DNA of 64,000 nucleotides. Origin: JBMONI01 sp049324575 (lineage in GTDB: Bacteria > Omnitrophota > Omnitrophia > Omnitrophales > Aquincolibacteriaceae). Numbering within the stretch: position 1 is the first letter of the stretch; the number at the start of each line of letters is the position of its first letter. The stretch is taken from NCBI GenBank assembly GCA_049324575.1, contig JBMONI010000012.1:57553-121552 (forward strand). Reading direction: 5' to 3'. The notes beneath the pieces were generated by a model that saw only the letters and a list, made by a program, of their open reading frames with translations, was not told the DNA's origin and did no database searches. Position numbers and translations under genes: made by a program. Shown one piece after another: positions 1-9,351 of this stretch.

Positions 1-26
1 GCTTTCGCCCAAGCACTTCTCCTTAG

Positions 27-1590
<1,564 letters not shown>

Positions 1591-1660
1591 GAAAGTTTTT
1601 GATCCAGTTACCTACTGTGTAGGTGCTCTCAAATTGCGGTTCGGCATCCGCACATTCGCT

Positions 1661-1672
1661 TTCAAAGAACAG
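1661..1672 (-). promoter_or_regulatory. boxA-like rRNA antitermination site
   Basis: The minus strand reads CTGTTCTTTGAA about 70 nt before the 16S 5' end. This matches the TGTTCTTTGAAA-type boxA (NusB/S10 site) of bacterial rRNA leaders. Assignment is by motif and position only. Confidence 0.6.
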
Positions 1673-1712
1673 CTGAGGATAAAAAAACCTCCTGTTCAGA
1701 GGAGGTCCTCAG
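1673..1712 (-). terminator. Terminator-like hairpin in the 16S leader
   Basis: On the minus strand a perfect 7-bp stem (ACCTCCT/AGGAGGT, 1687-1706, 6-nt loop) is followed directly by seven T residues (1681-1687), the form of an intrinsic terminator. An outer CTGAGG/CCTCAG pair (1707-1712 with 1673-1678) can close over the T tract to make a larger stem. It lies between the rRNA promoter and boxA, so it may end readthrough from glmS, attenuate rRNA, or be an RNase III processing stem. A separate 8-bp inverted repeat (1742-1749/1769-1776) lies further upstream in the leader. Confidence 0.5.
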
Positions 1713-1803
1713 AATCAAAACATTATCATTTCAAATCAATGAAGCCGATCTTTGGAGTGAACTTGATTATCGGCTTAAGTACCCTTTTTCTGAAGGGGCG
1801 CGT

Positions 1804-1832
1804 ATTCTAATTTCGATGCTATTCCCTGTCAA
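1804..1832 (-). promoter_or_regulatory. Sigma-70-type rRNA promoter
   Basis: On the minus strand TTGACA (1827-1832) and TAGAAT (1804-1809) are separated by 17 nt, close to consensus. A GC-rich discriminator (CGCGCCCC) follows, as at stringently controlled rRNA promoters. The predicted start is near 1797, about 205 nt before the mature 16S 5' end. Confidence 0.8.
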
Positions 1833-1909
1833 GAATAAATAACATCTTTTTCCAAAAAATCGGGAGAATCTTACCCGAGGCCCGGCCGGAATGCAAATTC
1901 AGGGGAAAA

Positions 1910-3751
1910 TCACTCGACAGTGACCGATTTGGCCAAATTCCGGGGCTGATCGACGTCCCGGTCATTCAATACGGCTATCTTGTACGCAAAGAGCTGAAGC
2001 AAGATAACGCTTAATATAGAGGTGAGCGCCTCGGAACAGCGGGGAATGGCAAAATAGCCTTGGGCAAGGCTCCTGAGCCGCTTATCCTGCTCTGTCCCGA
2101 TAGCGATCACGATCCCCCCGCGGGCCCGGATCTCCTCGATATTGGTCATCATTTTGTCGTAAGTTCTGGACTCCGGAGCGATGCAGATCACCGGCTGCTC
2201 ATGGTCGATCAAAGCGATCGGGCCATGCTTCATTTCTCCGGCCGCGTACCCATGCGCATGGGCATAGGAGATCTCTTTCAGTTTCAGGGCCCCTTCAAGC
2301 GCCGTCGCAAAATTATACCCGCGCCCGAGAAATAGAAAATTCCTTCGGTGGCTGTGTTCGGCCGCGACCTTCTCCACGACGCCGATCTGTTTCAGGACTT
2401 TCTCGCTCGCATCCGGAAGTTTTTTCATCTCGGCAATCAGGCGCTTGGCTTGTTTGTCCGGAATCTTCCGCCGTATCTTCGCCAAATAGATCGAAAAAAG
2501 CAGCAAGGTCGCGAGCTGGGCCGTATAGGCCTTGGTCGAAGCGACCCCGATCTCCGGCCCCGCATGCGTATAGATCACGGCATCGGCTTCGCGCGCAATC
2601 GTGCTGCCGACCACATTGACCACAGCAAGCGTCCGCGCTCCCCGGACACGCGCTTCCCGAAGGGCCGCCAGCGTGTCCGCCGTTTCCCCCGACTGCGTGA
2701 TCAGGACAACGAGGTCCTGTTTTCCGATGATCGGATCGGTATAACGGAATTCGCTGGACACTTGATTTTGCGCCGGGATCCCCGCGATCGACTCGATCAT
2801 GCCCGCCCCGACAAGGCCCGCGTGATGGGCCGTTCCGCAGCTCACGAAATAGACCCGCCGCACCTGCTTCATCGCGCGAGGGAAATTTCTTCCCAGCGTA
2901 TCGAACCGGATCTCGCCTTTCGGACCGAGGCGATCCGAAAAGATCTCCTTGAGAACGCGTGGCTGTTCATAGATCTCTTTGAGCATAAAGTGCGGATACC
3001 CGCCCTTTTTGGCCTCCGAAATATCCCAGAGAATGTCCTCGGCGGCCCGTTTCACAGGCTGGCGGGTGCGGAGCGAAAAAAGCTGGACCCCGTCGCGGCT
3101 CAGGATCCCGTATTCATCGTCCTCGACATAAATGACCTTTTTGGTGAAGGAAAGGATCGCCGGGACATCGCTGGCCACAAAATTCTCGCCGTGTCCGAGC
3201 CCGATCACGAGCGGATTGGAACGCTTGAAAAAATAAAGCCGGCCAGGCTCCTCCTTGCAAAAAACAACGAAGGTAAAATAGCCGCGCATCTGACGGACCG
3301 CTTTGAGAAAAGCGCCCTGGAAATCCCCCTTGCGGTAATAACTCGAGATGAGGTTCACGGCGACCTCGGTATCGGTCTGGGAATAGAACCGGAATCCGCG
3401 CCGGCAAAGTTTTTGTCTGAGCTCGGCGTAATTCTCCACGATCCCGTTGTGGATCAGGACGATCCTCTTCGAATTGTCGAGATGGGGATGCGCATTGGCC
3501 CGGGACGGTTCGCCGTGCGTCGCCCACCGCGTATGCCCCATGCCGAGATGGGAAGAAAAACTGAGGCCCTTCAACTGCTCCTTGAGCTCCGCGAGCTTTC
3601 CCTTCTCCTTGGCCACCACCAGCTCGCCGCGCCCCTCCTCGAAGCAGGCGATCCCGGCCGAGTCATAACCACGGTACTCGAGATGCTCAAGCCCCCTGAG
3701 GAGGATCGGAAGCGCATTCTGGCTCCCCGCGTAACCTATAATACCGCACAT
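1910..3751 (-). CDS. glmS: Glutamine--fructose-6-phosphate aminotransferase (isomerizing)
   Basis: Makes glucosamine-6-phosphate from fructose-6-phosphate and glutamine, the entry step to UDP-GlcNAc for peptidoglycan and LPS. At 613 residues it has the usual family length. The protein starts MCGIIGYAG, where Cys2 is the N-terminal nucleophile of the class II glutamine amidotransferase domain (residues 1-220; HTRWATHG and HNGIVENY motifs visible). Two SIS sugar-isomerase domains follow (about 290-430 and 460-600; SCGTAHHAG, TQSGETADT), and it ends LAKSVTVE, the typical C-terminus. It is a single gene transcribed toward the rRNA operon. No glmS ribozyme is evident in the short upstream region. 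Confidence 0.97.
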   Translation of the reverse strand: MCGIIGYAGSQNALPILLRGLEHLEYRGYDSAGIACFEEGRGELVVAKEKGKLAELKEQLKGLSFSSHLGMGHTRWATHGEPSRANAHPHLDNSKRIVLIHNGIVENYAELRQKLCRRGFRFYSQTDTEVAVNLISSYYRKGDFQGAFLKAVRQMRGYFTFVVFCKEEPGRLYFFKRSNPLVIGLGHGENFVASDVPAILSFTKKVIYVEDDEYGILSRDGVQLFSLRTRQPVKRAAEDILWDISEAKKGGYPHFMLKEIYEQPRVLKEIFSDRLGPKGEIRFDTLGRNFPRAMKQVRRVYFVSCGTAHHAGLVGAGMIESIAGIPAQNQVSSEFRYTDPIIGKQDLVVLITQSGETADTLAALREARVRGARTLAVVNVVGSTIAREADAVIYTHAGPEIGVASTKAYTAQLATLLLFSIYLAKIRRKIPDKQAKRLIAEMKKLPDASEKVLKQIGVVEKVAAEHSHRRNFLFLGRGYNFATALEGALKLKEISYAHAHGYAAGEMKHGPIALIDHEQPVICIAPESRTYDKMMTNIEEIRARGGIVIAIGTEQDKRLRSLAQGYFAIPRCSEALTSILSVILLQLFAYKIAVLNDRDVDQPRNLAKSVTVE

Positions 3752-3818
3752 GCCCTGGCTCCGTTCCCGGGGGCTTCCCCCCGAAAATTTTTTAAATTAT
3801 ACTCTGCTGAAGTTTTTT

Positions 3819-3847
3819 TTGACAGGCGATTTTGATTCTTCTAAGAT
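3819..3847 (+). promoter_or_regulatory. Sigma-70-type promoter of the HAMP-protein gene
   Basis: TTGACA (3819-3824), a 17-nt spacer and TAAGAT (3842-3847). Transcription would begin near 3854, about 17 nt before the ATG at 3871. A TTG codon at 3832 that extends the frame lies inside this promoter, so the ATG is the better start. Confidence 0.7.
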
Positions 3848-3870
3848 ACCTTTTCGAGGGCCCGCAGACC

Positions 3871-4518
3871 ATGATGAAAGAACGCCGAAAACATTTCCTG
3901 ATCAACAAGCCCCTTCAATTCCGTTATATGGCGATCCTCACGTTCTCGCTCGTCCTGATCTCCGCCCTGATCCTTTTCGCCCTCTACGTCAGCATCTGGA
4001 CAAGCATCGCCGACGCCTTTTCGGACGCAAGCCTCCGTCAGGACATGCTCACAGCCGCCCGGATCTCCCAGTACGAGGAAGCGCGTTTCCCGACGCCGCA
4101 GCCGTGGGCCGATCTTTCTTTCACGAACCAGATCCGAAAATTGAGCGCGCGTCAGCGGGAGGTCTTCAAAACGATCCTGGACGATTCGAACCGCAAACTC
4201 GCGATCAAGCTTTCCCTGCTTTTCTTCTTCATCGCCTGGGGATCGATCTTTCTTTCCCACAAGATCGCGGGCCCGCTCCTGCGTTTCCACGCGACCCTCA
4301 AGGATTTCCGCGACGGAGAGCTTTCCAGACGCATCACGCTCAGGAAATTCGACGAAGCCCGTTTCGTCGCGGAGGATTTTAACGCGACGCTCGATCATTA
4401 TGACCGTCTTTTTATCCGCCTGAAAAAGCTCCTGCGGGACCACCGCGCGCAAAGCGGAGCGCTGGGAAATGAACTCGAAAAAGAACTCTCCGCCTTCAAG
4501 ACCAGCAGTGAAAAATAG
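3871..4518 (+). CDS. Membrane protein with a HAMP-like domain
   Basis: About 215 residues. Visible parts are a short basic N-terminus (MMKERRKHFLINK), a transmembrane segment (about 20-44), an extracytoplasmic stretch of roughly 65 residues, a second transmembrane helix (about 111-129) and a HAMP-like linker (about 130-180, KIAGPLLRF followed by an amphipathic helix). There is no kinase, cyclase or methyl-accepting output domain, so it may signal through a partner. The gene overlaps the next one (GH144-like, starting at 4469) by 50 nt, so the two are probably co-transcribed. The start is set by the promoter at 3819-3847. Exact function unknown. Confidence 0.75.
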   Translation: MMKERRKHFLINKPLQFRYMAILTFSLVLISALILFALYVSIWTSIADAFSDASLRQDMLTAARISQYEEARFPTPQPWADLSFTNQIRKLSARQREVFKTILDDSNRKLAIKLSLLFFFIAWGSIFLSHKIAGPLLRFHATLKDFRDGELSRRITLRKFDEARFVAEDFNATLDHYDRLFIRLKKLLRDHRAQSGALGNELEKELSAFKTSSEK

Positions 4519-5839
4519 ATCCCGCATCGTCGCCCTTTTCTGTCTTGCTGTTTTCGCGGTCTCCCCGAACTTGTATGCTTTTGAGCCCTCTTCCGAAGAC
4601 CGCGCACTGCTCGAAAAGATCTCAAAAGACAGTTTCCAGTATTTCCTCAAAATGTCGGATAAAAAGACCGGCCTCACGCGCGACTCCAGCCAGGCCGGCT
4701 CCCCTTGTTCCGTAGCGGCGACCGGTTTCTCCCTGGCCTCCTTTGCGATCGCCCAGGAGCGGGGCTGGATCGACCGGGAGTATGCCCGGACCTATCTTGA
4801 AAAGACCCTGACGACCCTCCTGAAACATGCCGACCATGAAAAGGGGTTTTTCTACCATTTCCTCGACATGCAAACGGGGCGGCGGGTCTGGGATTCCGAA
4901 GCTTCGTCGATCGATACGGCCCTGCTCGTAGCCGGCGCCCTTCTCGCGGGCCAGTATTTCCCCGAAACGACGATCGCGGCCATGGCCCGCAAGATCTACG
5001 AGCGGATCGACTGGACCTGGATGTATCAACCCGCCAACGGTTTGATCTGCATGGGCTGGAAACCCGAAACAGGTTTTCTGCCGTATTATTGGGACTCCTA
5101 TAACGAACTTCTGATCCTTCAAGCCCTGGCCATCGGCTCTCCGACCCATCCGGTCCCGCAAAGCGCCTGGAATGCCTGGGCCCGGAGGACCGAGGTCTTT
5201 AACGGTAAAGAGATCGTCTATTCCTATTCCGGAAGCCTTTTCACCTATCAATATTCGCATGCTTTCATCGATTTCCGGAACTTGGCCGACAAGGGTATCG
5301 ATTACTTTGAAAATTCGAAAAAAGCGACGACCGCCAATTGGGAATACACGCTCGCGTTCCAGACCCTGTTCAAAGCTTATACGAAAGATTCCTGGGGCGT
5401 TTCCGCCTCCCTCGGACCGGGCGGTTATAAAGCCTACGGCGGAAAACCCGGCCAGGGACTCCACGACGGAACAATCGCCCCTTATGCCTCGCTCGGCTCC
5501 ATCGTTTTCACTCCGGCGGAATCGATCGCCGCCGCAAAATACTTCTATAACACCCACCGGGACCAGCTCTACGGAATGTTCGGTTTCAAAGATGCGTTCA
5601 ATCTCGACAAGCATTTTTGGGCGCAGGATTATATCGGGATCGATCAGGGGATCACGATCCTCATGATCGAGAACTTTCTCCACCAAGGTTCGGTCTGGGG
5701 AAAATTCATGGCGCTCGAGGCGGTCAAACAGTGGGTGGCGTTATGCGGGCTCGCAAAGCCCGCACCGAAGCTCAGCGGTCCTTCCGCAGGAAACGCTGCG
5801 TCAGGCGCAGCGCCGCTTCCTCGATCATCTCCCGCTTAA
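4469..5839 (+). CDS. Secreted glucoamylase-family (GH144-type) protein
   Basis: 456 residues with an N-terminal signal sequence (hydrophobic stretch IVALFCLAVFAVSP ending near NLYA). The body matches the glycoamylase-like family (PF10091, including GH144 endo-beta-1,2-glucanases). Visible features are FLKMSDKKTGLTRDSS near the N-terminus, the WDSEASSIDTA block, and aromatic-rich (alpha/alpha)6-barrel segments such as YYWDSYNELL and HFWAQDYIGIDQG. Substrate is inferred only. A GGAG lies 9 nt before ATG 4469; GTG 4508 would give a shorter signal peptide. The last 30 or so residues are low-complexity (Ala/Pro/Ser) and overlap, tail to tail, the opposite-strand FlgM-like gene by 68 nt. Confidence 0.75.
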   Translation: MNSKKNSPPSRPAVKNRSRIVALFCLAVFAVSPNLYAFEPSSEDRALLEKISKDSFQYFLKMSDKKTGLTRDSSQAGSPCSVAATGFSLASFAIAQERGWIDREYARTYLEKTLTTLLKHADHEKGFFYHFLDMQTGRRVWDSEASSIDTALLVAGALLAGQYFPETTIAAMARKIYERIDWTWMYQPANGLICMGWKPETGFLPYYWDSYNELLILQALAIGSPTHPVPQSAWNAWARRTEVFNGKEIVYSYSGSLFTYQYSHAFIDFRNLADKGIDYFENSKKATTANWEYTLAFQTLFKAYTKDSWGVSASLGPGGYKAYGGKPGQGLHDGTIAPYASLGSIVFTPAESIAAAKYFYNTHRDQLYGMFGFKDAFNLDKHFWAQDYIGIDQGITILMIENFLHQGSVWGKFMALEAVKQWVALCGLAKPAPKLSGPSAGNAASGAAPLPRSSPA

Positions 5840-6035
5840 GGTAAGTCCCCTTCTTGATCTCTTCTTTGATCTCCTGCACGCGCCCGATGTTTGGCTCGGG
5901 CTCTTGGGGAATCATGCGTGCGTACCGGCGGACCTGGTCCTGAAGGGGCTCTTCAGCAACAGGCGGCTCGGTCGGTTTTTCGATGCGGATCTTGGATCTT
6001 TTTTTGGGCGTCAGATAGCTCAGGAAATCTAACAT
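5772..6035 (-). CDS. flgM: FlgM-like anti-sigma28 factor
   Basis: 87-residue, highly charged protein. The C-terminal half (RVQEIKEEIKKGTY ... REMIEEAALRLTQRFL) matches the FlgM sigma28-binding helices in pattern and length. It lies 108 nt downstream of the sigma28-like gene on the same strand, the usual partner relationship, although flgM and fliA are often unlinked. It would bind and hold the sigma factor. The 3' end overlaps the convergent GH144-like gene. Assignment rests on the C-terminal helices and context. Confidence 0.65.
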   Translation of the reverse strand: MLDFLSYLTPKKRSKIRIEKPTEPPVAEEPLQDQVRRYARMIPQEPEPNIGRVQEIKEEIKKGTYLKREMIEEAALRLTQRFLRKDR

Positions 6036-6143
6036 CGGGTCCGGGGACCGATCAAACGTCCTCCGCTTGAGAGAACGGTGCGGTCCGATCCTTATTAAAG
6101 TATCGGCCGCCCGCCCGGAAACTTGACCCGGAAAGCCTTTCTT

Positions 6144-6923
6144 TTACGCTTCGAGCGCGATCTCCCCGAACTTGCGCATCAGGTGCGCGCGAAGCCTTGT
6201 CACCACCTTGGTATGGATCTGGCAAACCCGGGATTCCGAAACGTCCAGGACCTCCCCGATCTCGCGCAGGGTCAGATTTTCATAATAATAGAGCACGATG
6301 ACCAGTTTCTCGTTCTTGGGCAGCTCGTCGATCACCGAAGCCAGGATCTCCTTCACCTCGCTCTGGTTCACGTAGTTGAACTGGTTAGTGATGAGCGAAT
6401 CTTCGACGGTCTGAAGCCGCGAGATCGGTTTGTTCCCGTCGTCGTTCTGCCAAACCTCGTCGAGCGAGAGGAACGTCGTGGCGTTCAGATCGCTGTAAAG
6501 CGAGTTCAGCTCTTCCGAGGTCATTTTCATCGCGGCCGCCACCTCATCGTCGGTCGCCATGCGGCCGTGCTTTTCCTCGAGCTCCTTGCACTTGCGTTCC
6601 ATTTCCCGGGCGCGCTTTCGCAAAAGGCGGGGCGCCCAGTCGAGCTTGCGAAGCTCGTCCATGATGGAGCCGCGGACGCGCGAAACCGCGTAAGTTTCGA
6701 ACTTGTTGCCCTGGGTCACGTCGTACTTATTGATCGCGTCGAAAAGTCCAAGGATACCGTAGCTGACAAGATCATTGTACTCCACGTTGGGCGGCAGTCC
6801 GATCGCGACACGGCCCGCCACGTACTTGACGAGATAAAGGTATTTCTTGATGATCTCGTCACGAAGGTGCGGGCTTTTGGTCCTCTTGAACTTCTTCCAC
6901 ATCTTCAGGTCTTCTTCTTTCAT
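6144..6923 (-). CDS. fliA: RNA polymerase sigma factor, FliA/WhiG family
   Basis: About 259 residues starting MKEEDLKMWKKFK. The frame is open upstream, but the sequence GAAAGGGGAACGATC before ATG 6923 supplies the ribosome site. Region 2 (KYLYLVKYVAGRVAIGLP, DLVSYGILGLFDAINKYD, FETYAVSRVRGSIMDELR), region 3 (helix after the RKRAREMERK stretch) and region 4 (TLREIGEVLDVSESRVCQIH) follow in order as in sigma28. It directs transcription at FliA-type promoters. No flagellar structural genes are in the window, so the regulon could be non-flagellar. It sits fourth from last in a TPR, MerR, sigma, FlgM operon. Confidence 0.93.
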   Translation of the reverse strand: MKEEDLKMWKKFKRTKSPHLRDEIIKKYLYLVKYVAGRVAIGLPPNVEYNDLVSYGILGLFDAINKYDVTQGNKFETYAVSRVRGSIMDELRKLDWAPRLLRKRAREMERKCKELEEKHGRMATDDEVAAAMKMTSEELNSLYSDLNATTFLSLDEVWQNDDGNKPISRLQTVEDSLITNQFNYVNQSEVKEILASVIDELPKNEKLVIVLYYYENLTLREIGEVLDVSESRVCQIHTKVVTRLRAHLMRKFGEIALEA

Positions 6924-6951
6924 GATCGTTCCCCTTTCAATTCGGTCGCAG

Positions 6952-7194
6952 TCAGGACTGCGGTTTTTGTTGTTCCAGTATTTTTTTGATCTGAAGTAAC
7001 GTATAGTTCTTGGACTGCAGGATCTTGATCTGCTCAAGGCGGTCAAAGACCGTCTCGTCATAAAGGCGGTGCCCCGAGGGCGTCCGCCGGGCCTCCAGGA
7101 TCAACCCCGCCAAGGTGTAATTGTGCAGGGTCTGCCGGGAAAGGCCGGTGTACTGCATCACTTCCCCGATCTTGAATAATTTCTCACGCTTCAT
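6952..7194 (-). CDS. Small MerR-type DNA-binding protein
   Basis: 80 residues, essentially only the MerR winged helix-turn-helix (KLFKIGEVMQYTGLSRQTLH, wing PSGHRLYDE, then the second HTH). It lacks the long dimerisation helix and effector domain of full MerR proteins. The ATG at 7192-7194 overlaps the stop of the upstream TPR gene (ATGA), so the two are translationally coupled. It probably regulates its own operon or acts with the downstream sigma factor. Single-domain MerR proteins of this size also occur as excisionase-like factors, but the context favours regulation. Confidence 0.8.
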   Translation of the reverse strand: MKREKLFKIGEVMQYTGLSRQTLHNYTLAGLILEARRTPSGHRLYDETVFDRLEQIKILQSKNYTLLQIKKILEQQKPQS

Positions 7195-7853
7195 GTTGTC
7201 TCCACATCCCCGGTGGGGATCTGCTGGTAAAGCCGGAGCGCCTCCCGGTTCTCGGGATCCAAAAGAAGGATCTTCTCGAGCGCCAGTTTTGCTCCCCCCC
7301 AGCGTTTCGCGCTCATCCACCGCTTGGCCTGAGCGAGATACATCTCGCTGCGGATCTCCATTTCATCCTCATAGATCCTGCTCAAAAGCAGGCTTTCCCC
7401 TTTTCCCTCCTGGATCGCCTTCTTCTTGATGCGGTCAAGAAGCTCGGACGCCTTCACACTGCCGGCCTCGTAGAGAAAAACCTTTTCTGCGGCCAGCATG
7501 GCCTGATCGTATTCGCGGATCTCAAAAAGCGTCTGCGCACGCTCCAGCCAGGTCTTCGCCATATCTTGTTTGTCCTCCGCCGACATCTCTTCGAGGGTCC
7601 GCGGCATTTCCGATTCCTTGGCCCGCGAGATCTCCAGATCCAGCGTTCGTGCGACCATGTGGACAGCCTCGCCGCTTTCAGGGTCCTGCATCAGCGCTTC
7701 GAGCGCTTCGGTCTTTGCCTGGGTGAGATCGCCTTCGGCGATCATGGCTTCAGCTTGGGCAAGGCGTTCTTCGGTGGTGGGCTCTCCCGCCCATAGAGTC
7801 GTCGTCTTCATGGCAAGAAACGCGATCAAGAGGATATATTGAAGAGCTATCAT
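7191..7853 (-). CDS. Exported TPR-repeat protein
   Basis: 220 residues with a signal sequence (IALQYILLIAFLAM then an A-rich stretch near residue 22). Helical repeats of tetratricopeptide type follow (AQAEAMIAEGDLTQAKTEAL, FEIREYDQAMLAAEKVF, AKRWMSAKRWGGAKLALEKI). It is a likely periplasmic scaffold. First gene of the operon with the MerR-type regulator, sigma28 and FlgM-like genes. No specific partner can be named. Confidence 0.8.
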   Translation of the reverse strand: MIALQYILLIAFLAMKTTTLWAGEPTTEERLAQAEAMIAEGDLTQAKTEALEALMQDPESGEAVHMVARTLDLEISRAKESEMPRTLEEMSAEDKQDMAKTWLERAQTLFEIREYDQAMLAAEKVFLYEAGSVKASELLDRIKKKAIQEGKGESLLLSRIYEDEMEIRSEMYLAQAKRWMSAKRWGGAKLALEKILLLDPENREALRLYQQIPTGDVETT

Positions 7854-7887
7854 ATTTACATATTGTATTTTATATTTTGTACTTTAC

Positions 7888-7915
7888 ATTTTATAAATAA
7901 TCCATTTTCATGCAA
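7888..7915 (-). promoter_or_regulatory. Candidate promoter of the TPR-merR-fliA-flgM operon
   Basis: The minus strand shows TTGCAT (7910-7915), a 16-nt spacer and TAAAAT (7888-7893), within an AT-rich region just upstream of the first gene. The repeats at 7916-7981 abut it upstream. Confidence 0.45.
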
Positions 7916-7981
7916 GCACTATTTTTAACTTTTTTTAGCACCCTCTATCAATAGTGCTTTGTGGATAATAAAGGCACTATT
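7916..7981. promoter_or_regulatory. Repeated GCACTATT motif, likely operator
   Basis: The 8-9-mer AGCACTATT occurs at 7916-7924, inverted (AATAGTGCT) at 7950-7958, and as GCACTATT at 7974-7981. The cluster lies between divergent genes (TPR operon and the 8070 gene), where a shared regulator would bind. Spacing is about 34 and 24 nt between copies. Confidence 0.45.
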
Positions 7982-8069
7982 TGTTGTGGTCTTTCGAGCA
8001 AGATTTTTCTAAGGAAAAGAGCTATCTCGACGATAATTTTAGATGCACGAGAGGCTCAAGGAGGCAGAA

Positions 8070-8270
8070 GTGACTTACGAGAAGATCTTCGAATTAAAGT
8101 TCGAGCGCGGTTTTACGACGCATGAACTCGCGCAGCGTTTCCCCAAAGAGATCCGTCGCGTCAGTGAAGTCGCTTTATTGGAACTTCCGGATGAGATGCT
8201 GCAGGAAGTCATGCCTGAAAAAGATATGCTGAAGCGCGTGCGGTTGTTGAGGAAGCGATTCCAGAAATAA
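8070..8270 (+). CDS. Small conserved-type hypothetical protein
   Basis: 66 residues starting at GTG 8070, which follows an excellent AAGGAGG (8058-8064) by 5 nt. A longer reading from ATG 8043 has no such site. The sequence is alpha-helical and charged (TYEKIFELKFERGFTTHELA ... LRKRFQK). The GFTTHELAQRFP segment could be a short helix-turn-helix, but I do not recognise the family. It is divergent from the TPR operon and followed by the convergent accA. Confidence 0.6.
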   Translation: MTYEKIFELKFERGFTTHELAQRFPKEIRRVSEVALLELPDEMLQEVMPEKDMLKRVRLLRKRFQK

Positions 8271-8303
8271 CGGCATGGCCCGGCGAAGGAAAAACCCGCT
8301 TAA

Positions 8304-9347
8304 CTATTTCTCCAGAAAAACGCCCATCGCCCGGTATTTGTCATAACGCTTCGCCGGCAATTCTTCGAAAGGGATTTTGCTCATTTCCGCCAAGGCTTCG
8401 GTGATCGCGGCTTTCACATTCTCCGCGGTCGCTTGAAAATCACGGTGGGCACCTCCCAAAGGCTCGGGGATGATCCCGTCGATGATCCCGAGCTTCAGGA
8501 GTTCCCCGCCGGTCAATTTCAGCGCTTTCGCCGCGTCCGGCGCTCGGGCATTGTCCTTCCAAAGGATCGCCGCACATCCCTCCGGAGAAATCACCGAATA
8601 ATAAGCGTTCTCGAGCACGTAAACACGGTCCGCGACGCCGATACCGAGGGCGCCGCCGCTCCCTCCCTCGCCGATCACCACCGCAATCACCGGGATCTCG
8701 AGGTCCCCCATTTCGCGCAGGTTATAGGCGATCGCTTCGGCCTGGCCGCGTTCTTCGGCGCCGATCCCCGGGTAGGCGCCCGGCGTATCGATAAAGCAGA
8801 GGACGGGGATCTTCGCCTTTTCCGCAAGCCTCATGATCCGGATCGCTTTCCGGTAGCCCTCGGGATGGGCGCTCCCGAAACAGCGGAGCAGGTTCTCCTT
8901 GGTATCCCGTCCTTTCTGGTGGCCGATCACGCAGACAGGGCTTCCGCCTTCGCCCCAACGGCCGAACCCCGCAATGATCGCCCGGTCGTCGCTGAAACAG
9001 CGGTCGCCGTGCAGTTCCTGGAAGTCGCGGATGAGATAATCGATATAGTTGAGCGTGTAGGGCCGCAGGGGATGCCGGGCGACCTGGACCCTCTGCCACG
9101 GCGTCAGATTCTCGAAAAGTTCTTTGAGGGCTTTCTCGAGTTTTTTCTCCGCGCTCTTGATCTCGCCCGAAAGGTCGATCCCTTCGCCCGCATGCGCGCG
9201 GAGCTCCTGGAGCTTTTTTTCCATCTCGACGACAGGACGCTCGAAAGGAAGGCAGGCATCAAAAATATCGCGGTCCCCGAGCTGATATTTCGATTTTTTC
9301 CCGAGCTCAGGGGTCTCGACAATGGGGATTGAACGTTTTTTTGCCAT
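8304..9347 (-). CDS. accA: Acetyl-CoA carboxylase carboxyltransferase subunit alpha
   Basis: Alpha half of the carboxyltransferase that makes malonyl-CoA for fatty acid synthesis; it works with AccD, which is not in this window. The start MAKKRSIPIVETPELG at 9347 lies 4 nt after the stop of the upstream L,D-transpeptidase gene, so the two are co-transcribed. Family motifs: LTPWQRVQVARHPLRPY, HGDRCFSDD, the oxyanion-hole glycines in IGEGGSGGALGIGV, and SVISPEGCAAILWKD. About 347 residues, somewhat longer than the usual 320 or so, with a normal C-terminus. Confidence 0.97.
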   Translation of the reverse strand: MAKKRSIPIVETPELGKKSKYQLGDRDIFDACLPFERPVVEMEKKLQELRAHAGEGIDLSGEIKSAEKKLEKALKELFENLTPWQRVQVARHPLRPYTLNYIDYLIRDFQELHGDRCFSDDRAIIAGFGRWGEGGSPVCVIGHQKGRDTKENLLRCFGSAHPEGYRKAIRIMRLAEKAKIPVLCFIDTPGAYPGIGAEERGQAEAIAYNLREMGDLEIPVIAVVIGEGGSGGALGIGVADRVYVLENAYYSVISPEGCAAILWKDNARAPDAAKALKLTGGELLKLGIIDGIIPEPLGGAHRDFQATAENVKAAITEALAEMSKIPFEELPAKRYDKYRAMGVFLEK

Positions 9348-9351
9348 CGTT

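Noticed and set aside
1750..1780. Sequence TTAAGCCGATAATC in the rRNA leader resembling a sigma28 -10 (GCCGATAA)
   Set aside because: No TAAA-type -35 at the proper distance, and it is explained by an 8-bp leader inverted repeat.
2348..3835. Long antisense open frame across glmS (495 codons)
   Set aside because: It lies fully on the other strand of an unmistakable glmS gene and has no recognisable domain; a GC-rich shadow frame.
3752..3870. Possible glmS ribozyme upstream of glmS
   Set aside because: The upstream region is about 120 nt, shared with an opposite promoter, and shows no matching core.
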